Counted from the stretch's first letter, positions 8,085-18,185 are shown. The stretch: 64,000 bases of DNA from Parerythrobacter lacustris (GCF_024626475.1 NZ_JANKHH010000003.1:62001-126000); one strand, 5' to 3'. Translations and numbers: made by a program. The notes: generated by a model from the sequence alone, not told the origin.

Positions 8085-9775
8085 GCCAGCGGCACCGCCA
8101 TGACGAAGCAGGCACCGCCTCCATCGGCGCGTGCGAGGACAAGGTCACCGCCAAGACTGCGCATGATGTCCTGCGAGATGACGAGCCCGAGCCCGAGCCC
8201 ATCCTCCTTGGTGGTGGCGAAAGGCTGGAACAGCGAGTCGCGCTGCTCCGCGTCGAGACCAGGCCCATTGTCGCGCACCGAGAGCAGGCATTTCTCGCCG
8301 TCGCGTGTGATCGACAGCACGATCCTGCCATCGCCGCCCACCGCATCGAGCGCATTTTGCAGCAGGTTGACCAGCACCTGCTCCAGACCGACGTGCTCAC
8401 CGCGGACGCGGATCGCAAGATCTTCGCCCGGTGGCAGGACGACGCCCGCACCCGATTGCGCGATCCTGTCGCCGAGCAGCAGCATGGCCCCCTCGACCAC
8501 TTCGCGCAGCGCCACATCGCGCGGTTGCGCGGTGCCCCGGCGGCTGAACCTTCGCAGCTCGTCGGTGATCTTGCCGATCCGGTCGGTCAGCGAGACGATG
8601 GTACCGAAATTCTCTTTCGCCGTCGCGGCGTCACCGGCCGAAAGCAGCTTGCCTCCGTTCTCTGCAAGTACCCGCATTGCCGCCACCGGCTGGCGAATCT
8701 CGTGCCCAACCCCTGCGGTAACCTGGCCCAGCGTGGCGAGCCGGTTCGCCTGCTGCAACTGGTCGCGCAGTTTGGCTGTGCGTTCGGCCACCTCTGCCTC
8801 GGCCCTCGCCTCGCGCCGGCGCTGGCCGAGGAACAGGGCGGCTCCAGCCAGGGCGACGGCGACCAGCCCAAGCAGCAGCACCAGTTGCGCATTGGCGCGC
8901 GCGGCCGCAACGCGGGGCGATGGATCGGCCAGCAAATGAAGATCCCATCCGTTGGGAGCGATCGGCTGCTCGGTCTCGATCAAGGAGGTTCCAACCAGCG
9001 AGGAAGGCGAGGTGAGGTCCGGCATGGTCGGAAGGCTTGCCAGGCCGAATTGGCGCGCGTCGGCTGCCCGGTCGCGTTTGGCGGCGTTCTCGGGGCGCAG
9101 GGTGTTGAACCGCCATGCGGGGTTGCTGGTGACCAGCACCACCCCTTCGGCATCGGTCACGAAGACTCCCGAGGTCGCCTTGCGCCAGCTGGCTTCGAGA
9201 GCATCGAACTCGACCTTGACCGCAACGATCCCGAGTTTGCTTTCGCCATCGTCGACCCGCTGCGCAATATAGAGACCCGGCCGGCGGCTGACCGTGCCGA
9301 GCGCGAACTGGGTTGCGCTGCCGCTGTCCATCGCTTGGATGAAGTAGCGCCGGAAACCGTAGTTGGAATCGACGAAGCTGGTCGGCAGCCGCCAATTGCT
9401 CGCCGCCAGTGTGGTGCCCCGGGCATCGGTCAGATAGATCGCTGCCGCTCCGGTTTGTTGGGCGAGCTCTTCGAGCCGGCGGTTGAGCGTGGCCACATCG
9501 CCGCTGTCGCCCGAGACCAGTCCGCGCACCTGCGGATCCTCGGCCAGCACCAGTGGCACGAGCGAGAACTTCTCCAGCTCGCTTTGCAGACCCTCTGCAA
9601 GGATCGCGGCATCGGCTGCCGCAACCGACCGGGCTTCGTCCATGGCCGCGTTCCGCATCGCACGGTCGAGCGCGACATAGGCCAGCAGGGACAGGATGAT
9701 TATGGCTCCGCCGACGATGGCTACCAGCGTCAGCCGGCTGCGCGGGATCGCCTCACTGTCGCTCCGCGTAGTCAT
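8081..9775 (-). CDS. dctB: DctB-like C4-dicarboxylate sensor histidine kinase
   Basis: A 564-residue membrane kinase. Transmembrane segments at ~16-36 and ~297-317 enclose a periplasmic double-PAS sensor domain. This carries NYGFRRYF at 138-145, close to the NYxFRPYF ligand-loop motif of DctB sensors. After a short coiled linker come the H-box (GVGHEIRQP, phosphoacceptor H358), the N-box (LLQNALDA), and the G1 (DNGPGL) and G2 (GLGLGL) loops of the ATPase domain. It should autophosphorylate on external succinate, fumarate or malate and pass phosphate to DctD D54. It is divergent from dctA across a 195-base gap. Confidence 0.92.
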   Translation of the reverse strand: MTTRSDSEAIPRSRLTLVAIVGGAIIILSLLAYVALDRAMRNAAMDEARSVAAADAAILAEGLQSELEKFSLVPLVLAEDPQVRGLVSGDSGDVATLNRRLEELAQQTGAAAIYLTDARGTTLAASNWRLPTSFVDSNYGFRRYFIQAMDSGSATQFALGTVSRRPGLYIAQRVDDGESKLGIVAVKVEFDALEASWRKATSGVFVTDAEGVVLVTSNPAWRFNTLRPENAAKRDRAADARQFGLASLPTMPDLTSPSSLVGTSLIETEQPIAPNGWDLHLLADPSPRVAAARANAQLVLLLGLVAVALAGAALFLGQRRREARAEAEVAERTAKLRDQLQQANRLATLGQVTAGVGHEIRQPVAAMRVLAENGGKLLSAGDAATAKENFGTIVSLTDRIGKITDELRRFSRRGTAQPRDVALREVVEGAMLLLGDRIAQSGAGVVLPPGEDLAIRVRGEHVGLEQVLVNLLQNALDAVGGDGRIVLSITRDGEKCLLSVRDNGPGLDAEQRDSLFQPFATTKEDGLGLGLVISQDIMRSLGGDLVLARADGGGACFVMAVPLA

Positions 9776-9782
9776 GCACCCG

Positions 9783-9901
9783 TTGTGCGGAATTTCGCAA
9801 TCCGGTCAACGAATTTGTGCGGAAAGTCGGACAAATTTGGCGTTGACCAAATCTACACCACTGAAAAAATGTCAGAACATTCTCTCGCTCAACAGATTTG
9901 G
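9783..9901. promoter_or_regulatory. Candidate DctD-binding region between dctB and dctA
   Basis: TTGTGCGGAA occurs twice as a direct repeat (9783-9792 and 9815-9824), 32 bases apart or about three helical turns. CCAAATCT (9847-9854) and AGATTTGG (9894-9901) form a perfect inverted pair around an AT-richer stretch. The gap separates divergent dctB and dctA, so it must hold both promoters. Which repeat the regulator binds is not known. Confidence 0.45.
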
Positions 9902-9970
9902 TCTACGCGCGCCCTGGTCTAGGATCGGCTACGGAACGCCGGCAGCGACCGGCATGGGAGGGGGAATTCG

Positions 9971-11356
9971 ATGGCGACCGGACGCGCAGTCACGGCCGAT
10001 CCGAAGAGCGACGGGCGCACACCGTTCTACCGCGTGCTGTATGTCCAGGTGCTGGCGGCGATCGTGGCGGGGGCGACACTCGGCCATTTCTTCCCCGACT
10101 TCGGCGCGAATCTCAAACCGCTCGGCGATGGCTTTGTTGCGCTTGTCAAAATGATCATCGCCCCGGTGATCTTCGTAACCGTCGCCACCGGTATCGCCGG
10201 CGTGAAGGATATGTCCGCCGTCGGCAGCGTGGCGTGGAAGGCTATGGCATACTTCCTGTTCTTTTCGACCCTGGCGCTGGTGATCGGCCTGGTCATCGCC
10301 AATGTCGTCCAGCCCGGTGCCGGTCTGAATATCGATCCGGAGACCCTCGATGCATCGGCGGTTGCGACCTACACCGAAACCGCCAAGGACCATACGCTGA
10401 CCGGCTTCCTGCTTGGTATCATCCCGACAACCCTGTTCAGCGCCGTGACCAGCGGCTCGATCCTGCAGGTGCTGCTGGTCGCCATTCTTTCCGGCGTGGC
10501 GATCGCTGCCACCCGCCCGCGTAGCGATCTGGTGTTCGATGTGCTTGCCTCGTTCAGCGAGGTGATCTTCAAGCTGGTGCATATGCTGATGAAGCTGGCG
10601 CCGATCGGGGCCTTCGGCGCGATCGCTTTTACCATCGGCGAATTCGGGATCGGTTCGCTGGCCAATCTGGCGGCGCTCATCGCCACCTTCTACCTCACAT
10701 CTTTGCTCTTCGTGCTCGGTGTGCTCGGGATCGTCGCATGGCTCTCCGGCTTCTCGATCTTCGCGCTGATCAAGTATCTGAAGGAAGAACTGCTGCTGGT
10801 CCTCGGCACGTCGTCGTCCGAAGCCGCGCTGCCGAGCCTGATGGAGAAAATGGAGATCGCCGGCTGCCGCAAGACGGTGGTCGGGCTGGTCGTGCCGACC
10901 GGCTACTCTTTCAATCTCGACGGCACCAATATCTACATGACGCTTGCCGCGCTGTTCATCGCGCAGGCGGTCGGGGTCGAACTGAGCTGGGGCGAGCAGC
11001 TGATGCTGGTGCTGGTGGCGATGGTAAGCTCCAAAGGTGCGGCCGGGGTGACCGGCTCGGGCTTCGTGATCCTCGCCGCCACGCTCTCGGTCGTGCCTTC
11101 GGTGCCGGTTGCGGGCATGGCGCTGATCCTCGGGATCGACCGGTTCATGAGCGAATGCCGCGCGCTGACCAATTTCATTGGTAACGCGGTTGCCACCATC
11201 GTCGTCGCCAAGTGGGAGCGGGCGCTCGATACCGATCGCCTCGCTGCCGCGATGGCAGGGCAGGCGATGCCGCTACCCGAAGAAGATATCGAACGGCACG
11301 AGCGTTCGGGTCCGCACAGCGAAGCGCTGGCACAAGCCTTGGGAGACGCCCGATGA
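9971..11356 (+). CDS. dctA: C4-dicarboxylate:cation symporter
   Basis: A 461-residue member of the DAACS (glutamate/dicarboxylate) carrier family at its normal length. Family signatures are visible: the serine-rich re-entrant loop [14 protein letters not shown] around residues 278-291, then [14 protein letters not shown] and the [13 protein letters not shown] loop, with about eight hydrophobic spans. It imports succinate, fumarate, malate and usually aspartate or orotate across the inner membrane. A GGGAGGGGG ribosome site precedes the ATG. The divergent dctB/dctD pair is its likely regulator. Its stop overlaps the ATG of the following esterase (ATGA), so the two are translationally coupled. 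Confidence 0.95.
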   Translation: MATGRAVTADPKSDGRTPFYRVLYVQVLAAIVAGATLGHFFPDFGANLKPLGDGFVALVKMIIAPVIFVTVATGIAGVKDMSAVGSVAWKAMAYFLFFSTLALVIGLVIANVVQPGAGLNIDPETLDASAVATYTETAKDHTLTGFLLGIIPTTLFSAVTSGSILQVLLVAILSGVAIAATRPRSDLVFDVLASFSEVIFKLVHMLMKLAPIGAFGAIAFTIGEFGIGSLANLAALIATFYLTSLLFVLGVLGIVAWLSGFSIFALIKYLKEELLLVLGTSSSEAALPSLMEKMEIAGCRKTVVGLVVPTGYSFNLDGTNIYMTLAALFIAQAVGVELSWGEQLMLVLVAMVSSKGAAGVTGSGFVILAATLSVVPSVPVAGMALILGIDRFMSECRALTNFIGNAVATIVVAKWERALDTDRLAAAMAGQAMPLPEEDIERHERSGPHSEALAQALGDAR

Positions 11357-12297
11357 TAACGCGGCGCTCCCTGATCGGCTCGGCTGCTGCCGTCGGCTCC
11401 GCTGCCCTACTCTTGCCCGGTGCCGCCCTGGCATCCGAGGCATGGAGCGAGGAGATTGCCCTGTGGCCCGGAAGGCCGCCGGGCCAGGGTGGACCGACCG
11501 GTCCGGAAAAGATCGGCGAGGAGGGTGCGGGCTTCGGTGCGGTGTCGAATATCTCGACGCCGCGGATGCGCGTCTATCGACCTTCCGAGCCCAATGGTCG
11601 CGCGGTGCTGGTCGCGGGCGGCGGGGGCTATTTCCGTATCCAGCTGTGGAAGGAATCGACCCCGATCGCGCTCTGGCTGCAGGCGCGCGGCTACACGGTA
11701 TTCGAATTGATCTACCGCCTTCCGAATGACGGGTGGGATTCGAGCGCACCCTTTGCCGATGCACAGCGCGCGATGAAGATTATCCGCACCCGTGCCGCCG
11801 AGTTTTCGCTCCGGACCGACCGGATCGGGATCATGGGCTTTTCCGCCGGGGGGCACCTTGCCGGCTTCACCGCGCTCCAGCCCGCGCGCGAACTCTATGC
11901 CGGAGCCGACCGCTACGAAGCGGCGAGCGCGCGGCCGGACTTCTCGGTCCTGCTGTTCCCGGTGGTGTCGCTGCGCAAGCAGTACGACACCACCCGCACA
12001 AGGCGCGAAATCATCGGGACCAAGCCGAGCAGCGCCGCCGAGGAGGAGTGGTCGCTCGACACCTACGCTGCGAAGGATGCGCCGCCGACGATCATCTTCG
12101 CATCGGCAGACGATCTCACCACACCGCCGGGGCATGGGATTTCGCTATTCCAGTCTCTGCACGCCAAGGGCGCGGCGGCGGAACTGCATATCTTCGAAGA
12201 TGGCGGGCACGGCTGGGGCCTCGGCAAGGAGGACCAGATCCTCAGCCATTGGCCGGCCATGTTCGAAAACTGGATAACCAAACGAAAATTCGACTGA
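11353..12297 (+). CDS. Exported alpha/beta-hydrolase (esterase/acetylesterase-like)
   Basis: A 314-residue hydrolase. The start at 11353 overlaps the dctA stop and gives a twin-Arg-type signal ([11 protein letters not shown]) cut after ALAS. Longer starts would run into dctA. The mature enzyme has the oxyanion region VAGGGGYF and the nucleophile elbow GFSAGG (S164). The acid is probably in ASADD and the base in EDGGHGWG. This is the layout of BD-FAE/acetylxylan-esterase-like enzymes that remove small acyl groups from sugars or other carriers. Export suggests a periplasmic site. Coupling to dctA suggests that it releases, or accompanies uptake of, an organic acid; that is inference. Confidence 0.85.
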   Translation: MITRRSLIGSAAAVGSAALLLPGAALASEAWSEEIALWPGRPPGQGGPTGPEKIGEEGAGFGAVSNISTPRMRVYRPSEPNGRAVLVAGGGGYFRIQLWKESTPIALWLQARGYTVFELIYRLPNDGWDSSAPFADAQRAMKIIRTRAAEFSLRTDRIGIMGFSAGGHLAGFTALQPARELYAGADRYEAASARPDFSVLLFPVVSLRKQYDTTRTRREIIGTKPSSAAEEEWSLDTYAAKDAPPTIIFASADDLTTPPGHGISLFQSLHAKGAAAELHIFEDGGHGWGLGKEDQILSHWPAMFENWITKRKFD

Positions 12298-12321
12298 TGG
12301 GATGAGGGAAGGAAATACACC

Positions 12322-15300
12322 ATGCGCATGAACACTATCGGCCGACTGGTCCTGCTGAGCAGCTGCAGCCTGATCGCCGCGACGAGCGCCGCACAGGCGC
12401 AAGAGATTGCCGACCCGGCGCAGCCCGTCGCCAACCCGGACGAGGAAATCCTCGTCGTCGGGTCGCAGATCCAGGGCGCACAGATCAACGACGTGCTGCC
12501 GGTCACGGTAGTCGACGAGCAGCAGATCGAGAACACCGGCGCTGCATCGGGCGACGAACTGTTCCGTTCGATCCCGCAAGTGGGCACCGTCGCCTTCAAT
12601 GAGCAGAACGCCACCACCTCCAACAACGTGCGCGGCGATGTCGGATCGGTCAATCTGCGCGACCTCGGCACCGGCAACACGCTGCTGCTGCTCAACGGGC
12701 GGCGGATGAACCTCCACCCCGGCTTCCAGACCGAATTGCTGGTCCCGGTTGTCAGCGCCGACACCAACGAGATCGCTCCCGGCAGCGTCCGGCGGGTCGA
12801 GGTCCTGCGTGACGGGGCTTCGGCGATCTACGGCGCGGATGCGGTTGCGGGTGTCATCAACACCGTGCTCAAGGGCGGAATGAACGGCGGCTTCCTGGAG
12901 GCCGATTACCGCGATTCCGACGGGACTGGCCTCTACAACTATACGATCAGCGGCGGGTTCGGGTTCGACTTCGGCGGCGGGCGCGGCAACTTGACGGTCT
13001 ATGGCGGCTATTTCCATGAGAACGGCTTGCTGGCATCGGCGCGCCCCTATTCCGCCGACGACAACAAGCTTCCTCTGGTAGTCGGCACCGACTTCGAAGA
13101 CGATGCCTCGTTCAACAACCGCAACACCTTCGGGCCGTTCGGCCAATTCGACATCCAGGCAGCATCCAATCGCACCCCGATCGGGGATGACGATTTCTAC
13201 CTTCAGCCGAGCTCGTTTCCCGGCTGTGATATGGATTTCGGCAACGGATTGTGCGCCAACGCCGGGACCACTCCGACCACGGCGGTCCGCTACAACACCA
13301 TTTTCGGCAACAAGTTGATCAGCGAGAAGGATCGCTACAACGCGATGGCGCTGCTCAGCTACGAGCTGAGCGACAGCGTCGAGGCCTATTTCGAAGGCAG
13401 CTACTACCGCTCGGAGAACGCCCGCAACAACGATGCCTCGGCGATCCTCAGCGCGGTGCCAGTGGGAATTTCGCGCAACGCCTACTGGAACCCGTTCGGG
13501 CCGGTTACCTTCCCCAACGGCACGCCCAATCCCAACCGTCTGCCGGGAACCACCATTCCCTCGGGCGGCGCGGATATCATCATGGAGCGGTACCGCTTCG
13601 TCGATGCCGGCAATCGCGGGGTCTTCGTTGACAAGGATTCCTATCGCATGGTCGCCGGGCTGCGCGGCAACTTCGGCGCGTGGGAATTCGACACCGGCTT
13701 CGTCTATTCCGAAGCGCGGGTGACCGACAAGGAAACCAACCGCGTTTCGCTGACCCTGCTTCAGCAGTCGATCAACAAGTCGACGCCCGATGCCTACAAC
13801 CCGTTCAACGGCGGCTGCGTCACCGGCGATCCGGGCCAGGGGGATTGCACCCCCAACCCGGACTCTGTGATCGATGACTTCCGCATCGATGTCTTCCGTA
13901 AGGGCGGCACCAGCCTCGCCTTGGCCGATTTCAAGATCAGCCGCGACGATTTGCTCAGCCTGCCCGGCGGCAATCTGGGTATCGCAGGCGGGATCGAATG
14001 GCGGCGCGAGACCTTCTTCGATGATCGCGATCCGCGGCTCGACGGCACCATCACCTGGACCGACAGCGTGATCGCTGGCGTGACCAACGGATCGGATGTT
14101 GCAGGCACCAGCCCGTCGCCCGACACCAATGGCAGCCGTGTGGTCTTCTCCGCCTTTGCCGAATTGTTCGTTCCGGTGGTTAGCCCCGAATTGGACATTC
14201 CGCTGGTGGAGGAATTCAACGTCCAGCTGGCGGGTAGGGTCGAGCGATTCGAAGACATCGACCAGACCGCCGTCGTCCCGCGCGTCGCGGCATCGTGGAC
14301 CACCTTCCCCGGCGTGACCTTCCGCGGCGCATGGTCGCAAGGGTTCCGCGCCCCCAACCTGGTGCAGGTCAACGATGCGGGTACGACGCGGTCCAACACC
14401 CGCGACGACTTCGTGACCTGTCAGGCGCGGGTCGAGAAGGGGACTTTGTCGGGCCTCGATAACTGCCCGGGTGAAGGTGTGATCAGCTTCCGTTCGGGGT
14501 CCGACCAACTGGAACCCGAAGACAGCACCAGCATTAATCTCGGCATTGTGCTCGAACCGGGCTTCATTCCGGGTTTGACCCTGACGGCAGACTACTGGCG
14601 CGTGAAGCAAACCGGGCTGGTCGGCACCTTCGGCGACGATAATGCGATCGCGCTCGACCTGCTGCGCCGCCTCAATGGCAGCACCAACCCGGCCGTCATC
14701 CGCGCCGCGCCGACGGCCGACGATATCGCGCTGTTCACCGGCACCAGCCTCGCCCCCGCAGGCGAGATTCTGCAGGTGCTCGATCCCTACATCAACCTCG
14801 ACAGCCGCGTGTCGAAGGGGTGGGACTTCGGGCTGAACTACCGCGTACCCGATTTCGGGCTCGGCAAATTCCGCCTGCGGCTCAATGCGGCGCGGCTCAA
14901 GAGCTTCGTCCAGTCGGCCGGGCCGGAGAGCGACGAACTGCTGACCGGGATCGCCGACGGCACGCTGCCGGAAGACGTCAACATCGACGGGCTGGGCGAG
15001 CTGCTCGAAATCGAAGGCCGGCCGAAGTGGCGCCTGAGCGGTTCGGTCAACTGGGAAAGCGGCCCCGTCGAGATCGGGCTCTATGGCCAGTATGTCGGCG
15101 CGGTGTGGGACACCAGCGTGGTGCGCGACGTGCTGCTGGTGTCGGACGATCCCAACGCCAATTTCTACCGCGTCGACGATCAGTTCGTGACCAATGTCTC
15201 GCTCGCCTACAATTTCGACAACGGCGGCCCGCTCGACGGCACGCGCATCCGGCTTGCGGTCAACAATCTGTTCGACAAGGATCCGCCGCTGGCCGACGAG

Positions 15301-15375
15301 ACCTACGGCTACTTCAGTGAGCTGCATTCGCCGCGCGGGCGCGTCTTCCATGTCGAACTGCGCAAGAAGTTCTGA
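12322..15375 (+). CDS. Large TonB-dependent receptor
   Basis: A 1017-residue receptor that starts 24 bases after the esterase stop. Signal peptide 1-28 (cut after AQA). A TonB-box-like EEILVVGSQ near residue 40 leads to the plug with NVRGDVGSVNLRDLG, LLLLNGRRM and VLRDGASAIYGADAVAGVIN. The remainder is a barrel ending in a C-terminal Phe (ELRKKF), the normal outer-membrane insertion signal. The size and plug wording are those of the large receptors common in sphingomonads that take oligomers or peptides. Placement between the esterase and the carboxypeptidase, probably in one transcript with dctA, suggests a conjugate or peptide ligand. Confidence 0.92.
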   Translation: MRMNTIGRLVLLSSCSLIAATSAAQAQEIADPAQPVANPDEEILVVGSQIQGAQINDVLPVTVVDEQQIENTGAASGDELFRSIPQVGTVAFNEQNATTSNNVRGDVGSVNLRDLGTGNTLLLLNGRRMNLHPGFQTELLVPVVSADTNEIAPGSVRRVEVLRDGASAIYGADAVAGVINTVLKGGMNGGFLEADYRDSDGTGLYNYTISGGFGFDFGGGRGNLTVYGGYFHENGLLASARPYSADDNKLPLVVGTDFEDDASFNNRNTFGPFGQFDIQAASNRTPIGDDDFYLQPSSFPGCDMDFGNGLCANAGTTPTTAVRYNTIFGNKLISEKDRYNAMALLSYELSDSVEAYFEGSYYRSENARNNDASAILSAVPVGISRNAYWNPFGPVTFPNGTPNPNRLPGTTIPSGGADIIMERYRFVDAGNRGVFVDKDSYRMVAGLRGNFGAWEFDTGFVYSEARVTDKETNRVSLTLLQQSINKSTPDAYNPFNGGCVTGDPGQGDCTPNPDSVIDDFRIDVFRKGGTSLALADFKISRDDLLSLPGGNLGIAGGIEWRRETFFDDRDPRLDGTITWTDSVIAGVTNGSDVAGTSPSPDTNGSRVVFSAFAELFVPVVSPELDIPLVEEFNVQLAGRVERFEDIDQTAVVPRVAASWTTFPGVTFRGAWSQGFRAPNLVQVNDAGTTRSNTRDDFVTCQARVEKGTLSGLDNCPGEGVISFRSGSDQLEPEDSTSINLGIVLEPGFIPGLTLTADYWRVKQTGLVGTFGDDNAIALDLLRRLNGSTNPAVIRAAPTADDIALFTGTSLAPAGEILQVLDPYINLDSRVSKGWDFGLNYRVPDFGLGKFRLRLNAARLKSFVQSAGPESDELLTGIADGTLPEDVNIDGLGELLEIEGRPKWRLSGSVNWESGPVEIGLYGQYVGAVWDTSVVRDVLLVSDDPNANFYRVDDQFVTNVSLAYNFDNGGPLDGTRIRLAVNNLFDKDPPLADETYGYFSELHSPRGRVFHVELRKKF

Positions 15376-15387
15376 CATAGCGGGCGG

Positions 15388-16572
15388 ATGAAGAACCTGA
15401 CGCGCTATGGGCTGATAGCCGTCGCGCTGGCGGCAGGGGCGGGAGTGCGGGCGGAAACGCCCGCCCCCTTGCCCCCGTCGCCAGAGACGGCTTGCACGAC
15501 TGCCAGCGCAGAGATTGCGTTCGACTTCGAAGGGGCCTCACAATCGCGCTGCGTGATCGAGGGGGATCGCGAGTTCTCGATCCTCGTTGCGCCCGAGCAC
15601 GCGCCGCCGATCAATCCCAGCCCATGGTACGCGTTCCGTTACGCTTCCCAGCCGGGGGCGGACCTCACGGTCCATGTCCGCTATCTCGAAGCGAAGCATC
15701 GCTATCCGCCCAAATGGCGCGGACGGGGCGATGCCGGATCGCTTGCTGCCGCCGTCGCGGAAGACGGCAAATCGGTCACCATCACGCTTCCGGCAGGCAA
15801 CGGGATCGTCAGCAGCCAGGAAATCTTTGACGGCACGCGCCATGCCCGCTTGCTCGACGAGCTGGCGGCAAAGGAGGGTGTCGAGCGATTGAGCTTGGGA
15901 GCCTCGCACGATGGCCGCCCGATCGAAGCGCTGCGTATCGGTAGGCCCGATGCGCCGCGGCTGGTGATCCTTCTCGGACGTGCGCATCCGCCCGAAGTCA
16001 GCGGTGCGGTTGCGATGGAAGCTTTCCTCCGCCGGATCGCCTCCGAAGCCGGAAGTCTGGGAGACACCCAGGTGATCGCCATCCCGCTGCTCAACCCCGA
16101 CGGGGTCGCGCGCGGCCACTGGCGCGCCAATCGTGGAGGGCTGGACCTCAACCGCGACTGGGGGGAGTTCACCCAGCCCGAAACGCGCGCGGTGGGCGAT
16201 TGGCTTGCCGCGCTCCCGCCGACCATCCGCCCCGTTGCTATGGTCGATTTTCACTCGACCGAGCGCAACCTGTTCTACGTCCAGGGCGAGAAGGAGACCG
16301 ATCGAGCGCAGGAACGCTTCCTCGCCGAATGGCTCGGCGGGCAGGAGCAGGCGATCGAGGGCTACCCCTTCACCATCGAGCGGCGCAATGCCAACCCTGG
16401 CTCGGGCACGTCGAAGAACTGGTTCAATGTGACCTATGGCATTCCGGCCTATACCTACGAGGTTGGCGACGAGACCGACCGTTCGGCAATCGCGCGGGCA
16501 GCGAGTGTGCTCGCCGAGCGGTTCCTAACGGCGATTGCGGAACCGGATAGGGTGCCTTCTTCGCCCGAATAG
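15388..16572 (+). CDS. Secreted M14-family zinc carboxypeptidase
   Basis: A 394-residue protein with a signal peptide (residues 1-22, cut near VRA). An N-terminal beta-sandwich-like region (~30-150) precedes the M14 catalytic domain. Zinc ligands are visible as H and E in GRAHPPEVSG (HxxE) and H in MVDFHST. The substrate-carboxylate region reads LNRDWGEF, and the catalytic Glu is probably in YTYEVGDET. This architecture is that of the M14 peptidases that remove C-terminal residues from peptides or cell-wall fragments. It follows the large receptor by 12 bases, so it is probably co-transcribed and acts on material imported by that receptor. Confidence 0.88.
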   Translation: MKNLTRYGLIAVALAAGAGVRAETPAPLPPSPETACTTASAEIAFDFEGASQSRCVIEGDREFSILVAPEHAPPINPSPWYAFRYASQPGADLTVHVRYLEAKHRYPPKWRGRGDAGSLAAAVAEDGKSVTITLPAGNGIVSSQEIFDGTRHARLLDELAAKEGVERLSLGASHDGRPIEALRIGRPDAPRLVILLGRAHPPEVSGAVAMEAFLRRIASEAGSLGDTQVIAIPLLNPDGVARGHWRANRGGLDLNRDWGEFTQPETRAVGDWLAALPPTIRPVAMVDFHSTERNLFYVQGEKETDRAQERFLAEWLGGQEQAIEGYPFTIERRNANPGSGTSKNWFNVTYGIPAYTYEVGDETDRSAIARAASVLAERFLTAIAEPDRVPSSPE

Positions 16573-16622
16573 CCTGCGTCCCGGCATTGGCAACAGCGCC
16601 TCGCCGCACTAAGGGCCGGTTG

Positions 16623-17348
16623 ATGGACGCAACCCTTTCCGAACGCAGCAGCAACTTTTGCCAGGCCTGCGCGATCCGCAATCGCGCGATCTGCGCCGAT
16701 CTCGCGAATGACGAGATCGACCTGCTCAACGCGATCGGCAGGCGGCGCAAGCTGGAAGCAGGCGAGCAGATCCTGTGGGAAGGCGACGATGCGGTGCTGG
16801 TCGCCAATGTCATCGAAGGGGTGATGAAGCTCTCGACCCAGACGAGCGATGGCAAGGAACAGATCCTTGGTCTCGCATATCCGTCGGATTTCCTCGGCCG
16901 ACCGTTCGGGCAGACCACGCCTTACGGGGTCGAGGCGCTGACCGATGCCCATGTCTGCGTGTTCCAGCGCAGCGATTTCGACCGCTTCGCGCGCGAGCAT
17001 CCGCGGCTGGAGCACAAGCTGCTCGAGCGAACACTGATGGAACTCGACCGCACCCGCCGCTGGATGCTGCTGCTGGGCCGAATGAACGCGGAACAGAAGC
17101 TCGCCAGCTTCCTGCTCGAGACCGCCGACCGAATGGCCCCGGCCGATTGCAGCTTTCTCGGCGATGACGTGCCGATTACCTTCACCCTGCCGCTCGCGCG
17201 CCAGCAGATCGCCGATGTGCTGGGGCTGACCATCGAAACGGTCAGCCGCCAGTTCACCCGAATGAAGAAGGAAGGGCTGATCGACCTTCCCTCGCGGCGC
17301 GAGGTCACCCTGCTGGATCGCGGCGCGCTCGAGGATCGCGCCGTCTAG
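16623..17348 (+). CDS. fnrL: FnrL-type oxygen-sensing Crp/Fnr regulator
   Basis: A 241-residue regulator. The start at 16623 has AAGGG upstream. The N-terminus has C13-x2-C16-x7-C24, and C112 lies in the sensor barrel; these are the four ligands expected for an oxygen-labile [4Fe-4S] cluster in alphaproteobacterial Fnr proteins. The C-terminal winged helix carries IETVSRQFTRMKKEG, with the Glu, Ser and Arg that read TTGAT half-sites. Under low oxygen it should activate the adjacent cbb3 oxidase genes and ompW, both of which face FNR-type boxes. Its stop overlaps the ompW stop on the other strand by 4 bases. Confidence 0.93.
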   Translation: MDATLSERSSNFCQACAIRNRAICADLANDEIDLLNAIGRRRKLEAGEQILWEGDDAVLVANVIEGVMKLSTQTSDGKEQILGLAYPSDFLGRPFGQTTPYGVEALTDAHVCVFQRSDFDRFAREHPRLEHKLLERTLMELDRTRRWMLLLGRMNAEQKLASFLLETADRMAPADCSFLGDDVPITFTLPLARQQIADVLGLTIETVSRQFTRMKKEGLIDLPSRREVTLLDRGALEDRAV

Positions 17349-18019
17349 AAGCGATACGATAGACCCGCGCTGAGCACCCAGGGGTCGAGCTTGTGCTCGG
17401 TCTGGATCGCCAGCGTATTGCCCGCATACCAGCGCGCCGTGGTGTCGACGAAATAGCGCTTGGCATCGAAACTGACGCCCAGACCCTTGTCGTTGACCGG
17501 AATATCGACGCCGGCTTGCAGCACGAAACCGAACTCGTCCGACAGGTCGGTGTCGGTCACCCCCAGCGGGATGGTCGCCGCGCCCGGCTTGTCGCTGATC
17601 CACAGGAAATAGGTCGCGCCTGCGCCGACGTAGGGTTTGATGGCGCCTGCATCGAAGTGATACTTCGCGGTAAAGGTTGCCGGAATGAGCCTGGCGTTCG
17701 ACACCAGCTCTGCGCCAGCCAGTCCGGCGGTCGCGTCAACGTCATGCTGGGTCACGCAGCAGATCGTCTCGATCGAGAAATTGTCGGTGAAGAAATACTC
17801 GATCGCGATCGTGGGCACGACATTTTCGCTGGCTTCGGTTTGCGTGGTCGCCGGAATGCCTGCGACATTGACGTCGAGGCTGGTGATCTTGCCGTCGGGC
17901 AGCACGGCGGTGCCGAGCAGCTTGATCTGCAGCGGGCCGTCCGATTCGGCGGCCATCGCAGTTGCGGGAAGGGCGAAGCCCGACAGCAGGGTTGCTGCGA
18001 GGGCGATAGTCTTGGTCAT
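17345..18019 (-). CDS. ompW: OmpW-family outer-membrane protein
   Basis: A 224-residue protein with a signal peptide (1-23, cut after AMAA). It is an eight-strand barrel in the OmpW pattern: a middle segment AKYHFDAGAIKPYVGAGATYF and a closing strand ending SYRF, with terminal Phe. OmpW proteins form narrow hydrophobic channels and are often induced by low oxygen through FNR. That fits its place between fnrL and ccoNOQP and the FNR-type box at 18115-18128, 96 bases before its start. The ribosome site is weak. A CC pair (TICCVTQ) in a predicted loop is unusual but not diagnostic. Confidence 0.9.
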   Translation of the reverse strand: MTKTIALAATLLSGFALPATAMAAESDGPLQIKLLGTAVLPDGKITSLDVNVAGIPATTQTEASENVVPTIAIEYFFTDNFSIETICCVTQHDVDATAGLAGAELVSNARLIPATFTAKYHFDAGAIKPYVGAGATYFLWISDKPGAATIPLGVTDTDLSDEFGFVLQAGVDIPVNDKGLGVSFDAKRYFVDTTARWYAGNTLAIQTEHKLDPWVLSAGLSYRF

Positions 18020-18114
18020 TGTTCACTGTCCCGGCGCTGCAGTGACCGCCCTGTGCGGTCGAGGATTGTTGCAGCGCTCGTGGCGTCCAGTGGCGCGCGG
18101 AAGCCGGCGGTTCA

Positions 18115-18128
18115 TTGATCCCGGTCAA
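18115..18128. promoter_or_regulatory. FNR-type box, ompW side
   Basis: TTGATCCCGGTCAA, against consensus TTGAT-N4-ATCAA, differs at one base. It lies 96 bases upstream of ompW and 124 upstream of ccoN. A class II position would put the ompW transcript start near 18080. Confidence 0.75.
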
Positions 18129-18185
18129 ACTTCCGGGCCTCGCTTGTCGTTGCTAACAAAAGAAAGTTTCACAGCCGCCCGCAAT

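Noticed and set aside
12145-15378. 1077-codon open frame on the minus strand across the large receptor
   Set aside because: It mirrors the receptor gene in antisense, has low-complexity composition and no family resemblance; GC-rich codon use explains it.
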